This document shows, one piece after another, positions 37,086 to 45,652 of a stretch of 64,000 bases of DNA. Below the pieces are notes generated by a model. The model was not told the origin of the DNA, did no database searches, and saw only the letters and a list, made by a program, of their open reading frames with translations. The stretch covers positions 2,108,001-2,172,000 of the forward strand of contig NZ_CP013862.1 of the NCBI RefSeq assembly GCF_001307805.1, written 5' to 3'. This stretch comes from Lentibacillus amyloliquefaciens. Its GTDB lineage: Bacteria; Bacillota; Bacilli; Bacillales; Amphibacillaceae. The first letter of the stretch is position 1. Each line of letters starts with the position of its first letter. Both the position numbers and the translations under genes were made by a program.

Positions 37086-37730
37086 TTAATTTTTGGCTTC
37101 CCGCCGTTCATCCGAATCAGTTTTGTGCCGGCTTTTAAAACGTTTATACATGACTTCGATTTTATTAAACACCCACTGCAGCGCGAGTCCTTGAATGGCA
37201 ATACCGAGGACTGAAACGACTGTGAGGGTCCAGACCGAAATGGACTGGTCAATTTCAAAAAGCCTATGACCGAAAAAGAATAAATAGCCAAGGATCACGA
37301 ATAATGCCTCAAAATAGGTTTCAGCCGAATTTTCAATTATCCAGATAAGAATGGCTTCTGCAAACAAGAACAGCAGGATAATAGACAGGATCAGCGACTT
37401 CGATTGGAATGTCAGCTTTTCGACGAAGGGCAAGACATAATATTTTGTAATTGTTTTTATCCGGAATAAATAGATAACCCGTACAATTCTGGCCATCTGA
37501 AAGAATTGATCAAATGGAATAATAGCAATGATTAGAAACGGGTTTTGTTTAATAAAATCCCATTTTGAATCCGACATAGTGAAACGCACGATGAAATCAG
37601 CAAAAAACACAGCCCAGACAATCCAGCTGATAGTCGAGTTGTAAGCATCATCAGACCAAATGGTTATAATTGTCAGCATCACGAGTAAAATCATGATGCT
37701 TTCGTAAGTGATTTTTGCCACTTTTTGCAT
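37086..37730 (-). CDS. voltage-sensor/ion-channel-like membrane protein
   Basis: 214 aa with six hydrophobic segments in an S1-S6 pattern. The fourth carries spaced arginines (ARIVRVIYLFRIKTI). Between segments 5 and 6 the re-entrant region reads YFEALFVILGYLFFFG, without the potassium selectivity filter TVGYG. The basic C-terminal tail is cytosolic. It resembles Kch/ion_trans proteins in layout. It may be a channel of other selectivity or a filter-less voltage-sensor protein. RBS GAGGG before ATG. Confidence 0.65.
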   Translation of the reverse strand: MQKVAKITYESIMILLVMLTIITIWSDDAYNSTISWIVWAVFFADFIVRFTMSDSKWDFIKQNPFLIIAIIPFDQFFQMARIVRVIYLFRIKTITKYYVLPFVEKLTFQSKSLILSIILLFLFAEAILIWIIENSAETYFEALFVILGYLFFFGHRLFEIDQSISVWTLTVVSVLGIAIQGLALQWVFNKIEVMYKRFKSRHKTDSDERREAKN

Positions 37731-37770
37731 CGTTTGTCCCTCTTCCGGCTAGATTATACTCTATTATAAT

Positions 37771-37797
37771 AAAAAAACCAGGGAAGTGTAACCCTGG
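37771..37797 (-). terminator. terminator of small GNAT gene
   Basis: CCAGGG/CCCTGG stem with an 8-base loop, followed by seven T on the minus strand. Confidence 0.85.
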
Positions 37798-37832
37798 CGA
37801 ATTTTGCAATTAACCTTTACTTGTATTTGTGA

Positions 37833-38105
37833 TTAAGCGAGTACATCCCTGTATGCAGATGTTTCCTCTATTTTCTTCTTGGCGTATGGACAGGTCGGAT
37901 CGATTTTCTTCCCTTCATCCTGTGCAAAGTTCACCATTTTTTCAACGAGTTTGCCACCGATTCCTTCACCACGAAGCTCTTCGGACACATACGTGTGATC
38001 AACGTTCAATGTGTTGGCGTCAATATCCTGGTACGTGATCTCCGCTTTTGGATCCTGTTCGTCTCCAATATAGAACTTATGGTCACCTTTTTTGATATCT
38101 GCCAT
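37833..38105 (-). CDS. small GNAT-like N-acetyltransferase (YjdJ/COG2388 type)
   Basis: 90-aa minimal acetyltransferase fold. The acetyl-CoA loop is ELRGEGIGGKLVEKMVNFA near residues 43-61, followed by CPYAKKKIE, the hallmark of this short family (human GTLF3B relatives). Substrate unknown. Between the channel-like gene and ctaB, with its own terminator. Confidence 0.85.
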   Translation of the reverse strand: MADIKKGDHKFYIGDEQDPKAEITYQDIDANTLNVDHTYVSEELRGEGIGGKLVEKMVNFAQDEGKKIDPTCPYAKKKIEETSAYRDVLA

Positions 38106-38171
38106 AATGACTGCCTCCTTAATCGTTTACTTTCATATTTCCCATATTGCCGCTTAATTAATCTCACCTGT

Positions 38172-39113
38172 TCATGAGAACCATGGCAATGTAACAACAA
38201 TTGCCGCCACAAAAATAACCATCAAATAATTAACAGATACCATGAACATTTTATCCGCCCATTTACGGGTATCTGCAGAAAAAAGACCGCTAATGGCCAG
38301 AGCGAGATAGGCAATATTAAGCAATGTGGCAATAACCACAAAAACTGTGCCAAGTGAAAATAAATAAAATGGAAGCGGCAAGAGACATGCAATATAAACA
38401 ACCATCTGGCGTTTTGTTATTTCCATGCCATGTATTACCGGCAGCATCTTAACATTGGCGGCTTTGTACTCATCATATTTCCGGATGGCAATCGCAAACG
38501 TATGTGGCATTTGCCAAAGGAAAATTATGAGGGCCAAAATGATTGGAACAATATGTGAAGCAGATTCCATCGCAGCCCAGCCTATCAGTGGCGTCACTGC
38601 GCCTGAAACACTCCCAATCACTGTGTTCAGCGTATACCGGCGTTTTGACCAAATGGTATAAAACACAACGTAAGTGAACCAGCCGATAAAGGCATACAGG
38701 ACTGCTTCAAGTGTCGTGAAGGACAACAGCAGCAGCCCCAAGACACTTGCTGCCACAGCAATGCCAAGGACTGTTTGAAGGGAAATATTGCCTGTCACTG
38801 TCGGCCTTGATTTCGTCCTGTCCATGACGGTATCAATATCGACATCGTACCAGTTATTGAACACAAGTGCACCGGCCATCACCAGTGTGCTGCCGATAAT
38901 GGTCAGTAAAAATGTATCAAAATTAGATGCAAACGAAGCCTCAGTAAAATATATGGCAAGCCAGAACCCGGCAAAAACCGGCACAGCATTGGCAATCAGT
39001 ACAGGGAATTTGAAAAGTGACTTCAGGTCCGCCACTAACGATGATTCTTTTCCTTTGTCTGATGCGTACCCGGCATTTTTTATATTTGATGAGGTGACAA
39101 TTTGCCTTCTCAT
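38172..39113 (-). CDS. ctaB: heme O synthase (protoheme IX farnesyltransferase)
   Basis: 313-aa UbiA-family prenyltransferase with about nine membrane helices, which adds the farnesyl tail to heme b to make heme O for terminal oxidases. The prenyl-diphosphate motif NNWYDVDIDTVMDRTKSRP lies near residues 86-104, with the second Asp-rich loop at AIRKYDEYKAANVKMLP. Length is normal. ctaA and the oxidase genes are not in this window. The 39114-39338 gap shows no gene. Confidence 0.93.
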   Translation of the reverse strand: MRRQIVTSSNIKNAGYASDKGKESSLVADLKSLFKFPVLIANAVPVFAGFWLAIYFTEASFASNFDTFLLTIIGSTLVMAGALVFNNWYDVDIDTVMDRTKSRPTVTGNISLQTVLGIAVAASVLGLLLLSFTTLEAVLYAFIGWFTYVVFYTIWSKRRYTLNTVIGSVSGAVTPLIGWAAMESASHIVPIILALIIFLWQMPHTFAIAIRKYDEYKAANVKMLPVIHGMEITKRQMVVYIACLLPLPFYLFSLGTVFVVIATLLNIAYLALAISGLFSADTRKWADKMFMVSVNYLMVIFVAAIVVTLPWFS

Positions 39114-39338
39114 CTTCCTTCATCCTTTCAGGTAAAAAACAACCAAAAATAGGTCCGTTTATTTTGTAAGTTGTCATCGGCATTTTATAAGCGAGAAAAT
39201 TATTAAATTCAGTCCTTCCAGCTGATATCATATTCTTGGCAGAAGGTTTCTAGCTACGAATATAACTAATCCGAGACATTCTTGATATTATTATAGCATT
39301 TTTCTCCCGTTCATGCCCGTCTTCACACAATTGTCATC

Positions 39339-40091
39339 CTAATCAATTCTCAGTGCCTCATATTTAAAACCCAGGTACTGGTAATTCTGCCGCTGGTACA
39401 TTTCCCTTGCCGTATCCTCACCGTCAGCAACCAGGATAATTGTCCGGCTATGAAACATGTCCATGATAAATTGCTGTAGTTGCCCGCCGATGCCTTTTCG
39501 CTGTATAGATTCCTTTACTGCAAGATCATCAATTTCCACGAAGTCATCAGAGAGAATCACATTCATCGTCCCGGCAGGTTCGCCCTGATAATAAGCGAGC
39601 ACCTTCATATTCCCATCATCGTTAAACTGCTTCTTATTCAGCTTAACCTTTTCATTGGCAAAGGTCTCCCCGTTCTGTTTATCATTTTCATACTGCAGGC
39701 TGATGAAGTCTGCTAAATTGCTTTGTACCACTTCTTTAACCTGGATATCTGTGCTGTCCGGGATAGCAGGAAAATCTTTTGGCTGGATGGCGTATAATTC
39801 CGTGAATCCGACATCATAATCATTGTCGCCAAGGTATTTCAAAAGTCCCGGACCTGGTTTTTCATTTTCCGGGAATTCAAATTTCAAATGGGTCTGGTTG
39901 TGCTTCTGATGAAATTCTTTTAAAAACGTCTCAGCCTGTTTGAATTCAGCCGGCGAGGGCATTTGTTTATAATCAATAAAATTACTGTCATACCTGATCA
40001 GCATTTCCGGGTAATGGTAGTGTCTATAACGTTCATTCTCTTCTATAATCTGTCCGATAGTTTCGATGTTATGAAATGTTGGTTTCTTCAT
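39339..40091 (-). CDS. GNAT family N-acetyltransferase
   Basis: 250 aa in two parts. The N-terminal 110 residues lack a clear motif; the C-terminal acetyltransferase (about 115-250) has FVEIDDLAVKESIQRKGIGG with the acetyl-CoA loop RKGIGG, and ends YQYLGFKYEALRID. Substrate unknown. Monocistronic. The 40092-40219 gap shows nothing. Confidence 0.82.
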   Translation of the reverse strand: MKKPTFHNIETIGQIIEENERYRHYHYPEMLIRYDSNFIDYKQMPSPAEFKQAETFLKEFHQKHNQTHLKFEFPENEKPGPGLLKYLGDNDYDVGFTELYAIQPKDFPAIPDSTDIQVKEVVQSNLADFISLQYENDKQNGETFANEKVKLNKKQFNDDGNMKVLAYYQGEPAGTMNVILSDDFVEIDDLAVKESIQRKGIGGQLQQFIMDMFHSRTIILVADGEDTAREMYQRQNYQYLGFKYEALRID

Positions 40092-40218
40092 ATGTATTCC
40101 CCTTCTCTTAATGACAACTCGTTTTATTATATCAGAATAACAAGGAGTTGATAGAAAAACTCTCTTTGTAAACAGCTAATGTTAGAACGTGCAGATTTTT
40201 AATTTGCTGCTAAGACAA

Positions 40219-40253
40219 CAAAAAAGCAGAAACCACATTAATATGGTTCCCGC
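40219..40253 (-). terminator. terminator of the gbsR-hydrolase-opuAC operon
   Basis: GCGGGAACCA pairs with TGGTTTCTGC (two G-U pairs) around an 8-base loop, then TTTTTTG on the minus strand. Confidence 0.8.
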
Positions 40254-40272
40254 TTCTTTCATTAGCTAATAT

Positions 40273-41259
40273 TTATTCTGTACCTTTTGTCCATTCGCTA
40301 ACGGCATCCTGGTTATTGCTGACCCATTCTTCGGCTGCTTTGGCAGGGTCCATTCCCTCGTTGATTTTCACCATCACTTCACCGATTTGATCTTTTGACC
40401 ATTTGAATTGGTCAAGAATTTTTTGTGCTTTCGGAGCATCTTCTTTGAGCCCTTTCCGTACAATGGTATTGATATTATCAGGATCGCCGTAAATATTTTT
40501 CGGGTCTTCAAGGTATTTCAAATCATATTCTGAGAATGTCCAATGCGGAGACCATAGTGTCACCACAATCGGCTCCTCATTTTCAATCGCATCGCCTAAT
40601 GACGTTGCCATGGTCGCAGAGGAGCTGGCCTGAAGTGTCCAGTCGTCCAATCCATATTCAGGCATAACTTCTTCTTCCGTTAGTTTCATTTGACCTGCAC
40701 CGGGTTCAATACCTGTAATGGTATAATCTGTATTATCACCGACTGAGTTTGTGTTGTTCTTCAAATCTTCAATAGAGTTAACATCCATATATTCTGGAAC
40801 GACAAGGCCAAGCGGTGCTCCTTCCAAGTTCGGTCCAAGGTGCTCCAGATCTTCTTTATATTCTTCCCAGTAACTTGCATCCGTATGAGGCAGCCAGACA
40901 CATACAGTTGCATCCGCTGAACCGTCAGAAACACTGGTATACATGGCACCGGAGTTAACTTGTTTTAACGTAACGTCATAACCGGCTTCTTCCAGTACAA
41001 CTTCCATGACATGGTTGCTGGCTACAGCTGAAGACCATGCAACGTAAGGTATCGTCAGTTCTTTTTGACCGATTTCACTAACCGTGTCGCCATTCGACGA
41101 TTCATTTGAACCTTCTTCATTTGATGTTTCTTTGTTTGAACCACCATTGTCTCCATTGCTTTCACTGCTTTCATTACTGCCACTTCCGCCGCAAGCTGCC
41201 AAAACCACCAGCAGAAGCATAATAGCGGCAATTCCTAAAAATCTCATTCTTTTTAACAC
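40273..41259 (-). CDS. opuAC: glycine betaine/compatible-solute binding lipoprotein (OpuAC-like)
   Basis: 328-aa extracytoplasmic receptor. Signal peptide with lipobox LAAC (Cys near 23), a Ser/Asn/Glu/Gly linker to about residue 65, then the OpuAC fold with aromatic residues typical of quaternary ammonium pockets (PYVAWSSAVASNHV, CVWLPHTDASYW, LWSPHWTF). Encoded 28 bp after the cysteine hydrolase. No permease or ATPase gene is adjacent, so it must use a transporter encoded elsewhere or act as a sensor. Confidence 0.87.
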   Translation of the reverse strand: MLKRMRFLGIAAIMLLLVVLAACGGSGSNESSESNGDNGGSNKETSNEEGSNESSNGDTVSEIGQKELTIPYVAWSSAVASNHVMEVVLEEAGYDVTLKQVNSGAMYTSVSDGSADATVCVWLPHTDASYWEEYKEDLEHLGPNLEGAPLGLVVPEYMDVNSIEDLKNNTNSVGDNTDYTITGIEPGAGQMKLTEEEVMPEYGLDDWTLQASSSATMATSLGDAIENEEPIVVTLWSPHWTFSEYDLKYLEDPKNIYGDPDNINTIVRKGLKEDAPKAQKILDQFKWSKDQIGEVMVKINEGMDPAKAAEEWVSNNQDAVSEWTKGTE

Positions 41260-41287
41260 TCATTCGTCCCCCTCTTATGATGTAAAA

Positions 41288-41947
41288 TTATTTATTTAAC
41301 GCATTAAATGTCTCACGCATACTTTCAGGTGTGAATTGTAATTGATCAGGATAGTCCGGTTCCCAGTTCCGGTAGCTTTCACCATTCAGTTTCTTAATCA
41401 TTTCTGACGTATCAAAAACGGCTAAATCATAGACCCAATTGGCCATTATCATGATTGATGCCATATGTGCGCCTTCATTTGTAGCACCGCACATATCTTT
41501 TATTAAATTCACCTGATAATCACGGAAGTAAGCGTCAAACACGGACGTCATCAGACAACCATCGGTGACAAATCCTCCCATAATCAGATGCTTGATTCCC
41601 ATATTTCTGAGCATCAAATCTAAACTTGTATCATAAAAACTGCTCCAACGATATTTATCAATGACAATATCACCTTTTTCGGGCTTAATTTGATCAAAGA
41701 TTTCCACCGCATCCGTTCCGTCATCATAAAACACCGGCCTGGCCTCATCATTCAACGGTTCCTTATTGGAGAGACCAATCGTATCTTCCCGGTTAATATG
41801 TCGCGTGAATATGATTGGAATGCCAGCTTTCCGGCACTCAGCAATTAGCTGCTCTGTATTATTTACAACTGAATCGACACCCTCGATGCCGAATTCACTT
41901 TCTTTTTGCACATCGATTAAAACAAGTGCTGTATCACTCTTGTCCAG
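41288..41947 (-). CDS. isochorismatase-family cysteine hydrolase
   Basis: 219-aa hydrolase of the nicotinamidase / N-carbamoylsarcosine amidase superfamily. The catalytic triad is visible as D12 (LVLIDVQ), K98 (VIDKYRWSSF) and C131 (VTDGCLMTS), with a cis-peptide GGFVTDG. The best start is CTG 41947, eight bases after AAAGGAGG; GTG 41956 abuts the RBS. Either overlaps the end of gbsR. Between a GbsR-type regulator and an OpuAC-type receptor it probably acts on an amide or related derivative in compatible-solute metabolism, which is inference. Confidence 0.82.
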   Translation of the reverse strand: MDKSDTALVLIDVQKESEFGIEGVDSVVNNTEQLIAECRKAGIPIIFTRHINREDTIGLSNKEPLNDEARPVFYDDGTDAVEIFDQIKPEKGDIVIDKYRWSSFYDTSLDLMLRNMGIKHLIMGGFVTDGCLMTSVFDAYFRDYQVNLIKDMCGATNEGAHMASIMIMANWVYDLAVFDTSEMIKKLNGESYRNWEPDYPDQLQFTPESMRETFNALNK

Positions 41948-42497
41948 TGTGCTCACCTCCTTTGTATTTTGGAAAATGCTCAAATATCTCCCGTGATTCC
42001 ATTGCATTGGCCAATCTGAGCGTCCAGTCGAAATAAGTCATGGTTTGATTGATATCCTCAAGGTCCCCTTTGGCCGTCTCTTTCGCTTCCTCAGAATCAC
42101 CATTTTGCGCAATATCTTTCAGGGTGCCTTCCACCTGTTCATAAGCTCTTAAAGTAATGTTTCTTTCCTGCCTGAGCATTTTGGTAAAGAAGGCAAAAAA
42201 GTTTTTGAAGAAGTCTTTATCGGCAATATAATGATCTTTCCGGTCACCTTTTTTCCATACTTTAATCACCATTTCGGTGTCAAGAAGATCCCTTAGCCCT
42301 GTGCTGACACTCCCCTTGCTCATTGCAACCTGATCTTTTATTTCATCAAGATTGAGCGCTTTGTCCGCAAAATAAAGCACACCGTATATCCTGCCCACAG
42401 ACGGTGTCACGCCATAAATCACCATCGTCTGGGCGATTGCACTAATCATAATATCGCGTGACTCTTCAATTTTTTGAATATCATTATCGGCCACCAT
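41934..42497 (-). CDS. gbsR: GbsR/MarR-type transcriptional regulator
   Basis: 187-aa DNA-binding protein of the GbsR group (choline-responsive repressors of glycine betaine genes in B. subtilis). The winged HTH spans about residues 25-95 (GRIYGVLYFADKALNLDEIK, AMSKGSVSTGLRDLL), followed by a helical effector/dimer region. First gene of the operon with the cysteine hydrolase and opuAC, and preceded by a consensus promoter and an inverted repeat that is a likely autoregulatory operator. Confidence 0.85.
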   Translation of the reverse strand: MVADNDIQKIEESRDIMISAIAQTMVIYGVTPSVGRIYGVLYFADKALNLDEIKDQVAMSKGSVSTGLRDLLDTEMVIKVWKKGDRKDHYIADKDFFKNFFAFFTKMLRQERNITLRAYEQVEGTLKDIAQNGDSEEAKETAKGDLEDINQTMTYFDWTLRLANAMESREIFEHFPKYKGGEHTGQE

Positions 42498-42528
42498 GAT
42501 TCACCAACCTTATTTCAACCAGTATAAT

Positions 42529-42559
42529 TTGTTCAATTTGTTTTATTTGTTTTGAACAA
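42529..42559. promoter_or_regulatory. candidate GbsR operator
   Basis: TTGTTCAA/TTGAACAA, 8-bp perfect arms with 15-bp spacer, about 10-40 bp downstream of the -10 box and upstream of gbsR. Position fits repression by blocking elongation or open-complex formation. Confidence 0.55.
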
Positions 42560-42568
42560 TTTAATTAA

Positions 42569-42597
42569 ATTATACAAAACACTATTGTTTATGTCAA
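42569..42597 (-). promoter_or_regulatory. consensus sigma-A promoter of gbsR operon
   Basis: TTGACA - 17 bp - TATAAT on the minus strand, with TG one base before the -10. Both hexamers are perfect, so strong repression must be expected. Confidence 0.85.
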
Positions 42598-42635
42598 CGT
42601 TAGTTTGGCTAAAGTTAAACGATTGATGCAGAACA

Positions 42636-42669
42636 CAAAAAAGACCGGCTCTGTCTTAGAACCAGTCTT
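42636..42669 (-). terminator. terminator of the YeeE-type gene
   Basis: AAGACTGGTTCT/AGAGCCGGTCTT 12-bp stem with G-U pairs, 5-base loop, then TTTTTTGTG on the minus strand. Confidence 0.8.
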
Positions 42670-42758
42670 GAAAAAGAATATATGCATAAAGAGGGTATCT
42701 CGTAACGGTACTTATTTTCGACCTTTTGATTTAAACCAATAATCTATTCGAAGTCAGC

Positions 42759-44015
42759 CTAACAGAACGAATCCTTAGGTTTTGGAACAGATAAACCGAA
42801 CATAGGCCTGAGATACAATGCTATGAACGTTCCTGCCAGCGCCATAATGCCCCAAATATAACCGTGCAGACTGAATGATGCGATACCGCCGAAGTATGCG
42901 CCGATATTGCAGCCAAACGCCAGCCGCGCACCATAACCCATAAGCAGACCGCCAATAACAGAAGCGGTCGCATTTTTTCCGGTAACCTTTGAAAATTTGA
43001 AAAGTCCGCCGGCAGCCGATGCAAGAAAGGCGCCAAGAATAACACCAAAGTTCAGGACAGTCGTAGAATCAGCAAAAATTGATGCATCCAATGCAGCTGC
43101 GTTTCCCTGCCAGTATCCCCAGCTGGCCACATCAACTCCGAAAACTTGAGCCACTTTGGATCCCCATAAGGCAAAAGCTGATGTAATGCCCCATGGCGTA
43201 CCCCGGGTCATTAACGTCAGAGCATTCAGCAACGCTAAAACGATTGCTGCTGCGAACAAGGGCCATGATCCGCGAAAAATACGTTTCCAGCCTGTCGCTG
43301 ATGGTTTAGCTGCCATTTTCGGCGGTCGTTTCTTTTTCTCCACGACCAGCGTAATCCAGGTGATCAAGCCAAACAGAACAATCGATAATAGCCAGGCACC
43401 GCTATAACCAAAGCCTGTCGATGTTGCCAGTGAGACCGGTTCAAATGCCGGCAAATCTTCTGTCCAAAAAGGCAAATGATACGCGCCTACCGTTGCACCG
43501 ACAATAAAGAATAATAGCGTGATAAACATTACGGAACGCCCGCCGCCAACCGCATAAAGCGTACCGGATGCACATCCGCCGCCGAGCTGCATACCGACAC
43601 CAAACATAAACGCACCAACTAATAGACTGACGCCTACCGGTGAGACATAACCGGAAACACCGTCACCAAAAAATGAGTACCCGAATGCCAGAATCGGTGC
43701 AAATAATGTGACAGCGACCGCGAGCATTAACATGTGCGATCTTAGCGCCTTGCCATTTCCGACCGACGCCAGCCTGCGAAATGCCGAAGTGAAACCAAAC
43801 CGGGCATGGAATAATGTATACCCAAGCAAAAGACCGATCACAAGGAGTAATGACTGTACGCTACCCTGTGTTGCTATAAGGTAAACCAAGAGGATCGCCC
43901 CGACAATCAGACCTCCAATGATCAATGGCATTTGCGGTTTATTTAAATCAGTGCTTTTTTGCTGCACTGGATCCTTTACGTCATCTATCGTTTGGACTTT
44001 TGTTGCTTCAGCCAT
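42759..44015 (-). CDS. YeeE/YedE family thiosulfate-type sulfur transporter
   Basis: 418-aa membrane protein with two homologous halves and roughly 10-12 helices. The sulfur-relay motifs are GMQLGGGCASGTLYAVGGG (first half) and ARLAFGCNIGAYFGG (second half), whose cysteines contact thiosulfate in TsuA. It is longer than minimal TsuA because of an N-terminal soluble tail and extra helix. No TusA gene is adjacent. It is close to the sulfite reductase/siroheme genes but has its own promoter and terminator. Confidence 0.87.
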   Translation of the reverse strand: MAEATKVQTIDDVKDPVQQKSTDLNKPQMPLIIGGLIVGAILLVYLIATQGSVQSLLLVIGLLLGYTLFHARFGFTSAFRRLASVGNGKALRSHMLMLAVAVTLFAPILAFGYSFFGDGVSGYVSPVGVSLLVGAFMFGVGMQLGGGCASGTLYAVGGGRSVMFITLLFFIVGATVGAYHLPFWTEDLPAFEPVSLATSTGFGYSGAWLLSIVLFGLITWITLVVEKKKRPPKMAAKPSATGWKRIFRGSWPLFAAAIVLALLNALTLMTRGTPWGITSAFALWGSKVAQVFGVDVASWGYWQGNAAALDASIFADSTTVLNFGVILGAFLASAAGGLFKFSKVTGKNATASVIGGLLMGYGARLAFGCNIGAYFGGIASFSLHGYIWGIMALAGTFIALYLRPMFGLSVPKPKDSFC

Positions 44016-44059
44016 TCAAATCACTCTTTTCTTATCATTTTAATAAGGATTATGATATT

Positions 44060-44088
44060 ATAATAAAGCCTGGCATATTTTGTGTCAA
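44060..44088 (-). promoter_or_regulatory. promoter of the YeeE-type gene
   Basis: TTGACA - 17 bp - TATTAT on the minus strand. From 44089 to 44311 I see no gene. Confidence 0.8.
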
Positions 44089-44311
44089 GAAAGGTTTAGA
44101 ATTTGCTCGTTCAATCACTAACAGACATAATCTAAGCAACAAGCCTGGCATTTTTAACTTTAGAGATCAGGTCACTCAGCAACGAAACTGTGGTGCAATA
44201 ATGGAAGCTATATCCATCTGTTTAATACAGCCAGCGTCAATAAACCCTTCCGATGCAGCGAGATTGTTTGAAGATTATCCCAGGTTCGCTATAATAGAGA
44301 AAAACCCTAGA

Positions 44312-44331
44312 GTTACATGCGGGATAAAATT
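44312..44331 (-). repeat. 20-bp fragment of the double-hairpin repeat, copy 4
   Basis: GTTACATGCGGGATAAAATT matches the conserved 3' edge of copies 1-3. It lies 34 bp beyond the dihydrouridine synthase stop. No paired stem remains. Confidence 0.65.
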
Positions 44332-44365
44332 AAAAAGAGGGACAGGTTCAACCCCCCACTTTTCC

Positions 44366-45373
44366 TTAAATGGGAACTTTCTCCTGTCCACTCGTATATC
44401 CAAAATTATCGAGCAACGCGCGCACTTCATCTGTCGACTCTGTCATCATCAATTGATTTCTTAATTCACTCGCACCTCGAAACCCGCGGACATATATCTT
44501 AAAAAAGCGGCGAAGCGGTTTGAACTGACGTGGCTCAAGTTCGGTTGAATATTTATCAAAGAGATCAAGGTGCAATCTTAGAAGATCAAGCAATTCCTTA
44601 CTGCTATGATCTTTTGGCTCCTTTTCAAAGGCAAATGGATTTTTAAAAACACCGCGCCCAATCATAACCCCATCAACACCGTACTGTTGAGCAAGTTCCA
44701 AGCCAGTCACGCGGTCAGGAATATCCCCATTAATTGTTAACAGTGTATCTGGTGCTACTTGATCGCGTAATTTCTTAATTTCCGGGATCAGCTCCCAATG
44801 AGCATCTACTTTGCTCATTTCCTTTTTTGTACGCAGATGAATGGAAAGATTAACGATATCTTGATTTAATAAGTGTGTCAGCCAGTCACGCCATTCATCA
44901 ACATCAGTATAACCAAGCCTTGTCTTCACACTCACCGGCAAACCGCCTGCTTTTGCTGCTTCTATCAATTTAGCTGCAACGTCCGGACGGCGGATAAGGC
45001 CACATCCCTTCCCTTTGGTTGCCACATTCGGCACAGGACAACCCATATTGATATCCAAACCTTTAAACCCTTGTTCCGCCATACCAATACTCATTTGTCT
45101 GAAGTATTCGGGTTTATCTCCCCAAATATGAGCCACCATTGGCTGTTCATCTTCTGTGAAAGTCAAACGCCCGCGGACACTCTGGCGCCCCTCAGGGTGA
45201 CAATAACTCTCTGAGTTTGTAAACTCTGTAAAAAACACATCAGGTCCTGCTGCCGCGCTTACTACATGACGAAAAACAACATCCGTCACATCTTCCATTG
45301 GTGCAAGTACAAAAAACGGACGTGGTAAATTGCGCCAAAAATTATCTTTCATATCGAATTCAAACCCTCTCAT
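44366..45373 (-). CDS. dus: tRNA-dihydrouridine synthase
   Basis: 335-aa FMN-dependent TIM-barrel enzyme that reduces specific uridines in tRNA. Family motifs are [11 protein letters not shown] near residue 22, [23 protein letters not shown] with the catalytic Cys, [12 protein letters not shown] and [13 protein letters not shown]. It resembles the DusC-like group in Bacillaceae that is separate from the usual DusB. Start uncertain between ATG 45373 and an ATG seven codons later. Repeat elements lie on both sides. Confidence 0.88.
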   Translation of the reverse strand: MRGFEFDMKDNFWRNLPRPFFVLAPMEDVTDVVFRHVVSAAAGPDVFFTEFTNSESYCHPEGRQSVRGRLTFTEDEQPMVAHIWGDKPEYFRQMSIGMAEQGFKGLDINMGCPVPNVATKGKGCGLIRRPDVAAKLIEAAKAGGLPVSVKTRLGYTDVDEWRDWLTHLLNQDIVNLSIHLRTKKEMSKVDAHWELIPEIKKLRDQVAPDTLLTINGDIPDRVTGLELAQQYGVDGVMIGRGVFKNPFAFEKEPKDHSSKELLDLLRLHLDLFDKYSTELEPRQFKPLRRFFKIYVRGFRGASELRNQLMMTESTDEVRALLDNFGYTSGQEKVPI

Positions 45374-45551
45374 GCAATCAAAAATTTCTCTGCTGCTGCT
45401 TATACACTTATACCATGCCTAACCACATTTTATCAAATTGATTGGGAATGTTGTTTTCACCGGAAGTTTATGTATTTTATTTAAACAGCTTTCTTCTCCA
45501 ACCAACACACCAGTCCCATATACATTCATTTTCAATTTGTGCCGGCAGAGC

Positions 45552-45624
45552 CGAATCGGACATATTTGGTCAGTTAGCCGTTGTTCTCTAACGGGTTACT
45601 GACCATTACATGCGGAGTAAAATT
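45552..45624 (-). repeat. double-hairpin repeat, copy 3 (second hairpin only)
   Basis: CGAATCGGACATATTT, then stem GGTCAGTTAGCCGTT/AACGGGTTACTGACC (45568-45604), then CATTACATGCGGAGTAAAATTT. Compared with copy 1, both arms change together (GGACAGT/ACTGTCC to GGTCAGT/ACTGACC). It lies 30 bp beyond the hemD stop. Confidence 0.8.
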
Positions 45625-45652
45625 TACGGATATGGCCATTCAACATGGCACA

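Noticed and set aside
44089..44365. Plus-strand frame 43925-44464 upstream of dus
   Set aside because: It starts antisense to the transporter gene, lacks an RBS, crosses a repeat fragment and runs antisense into dus.
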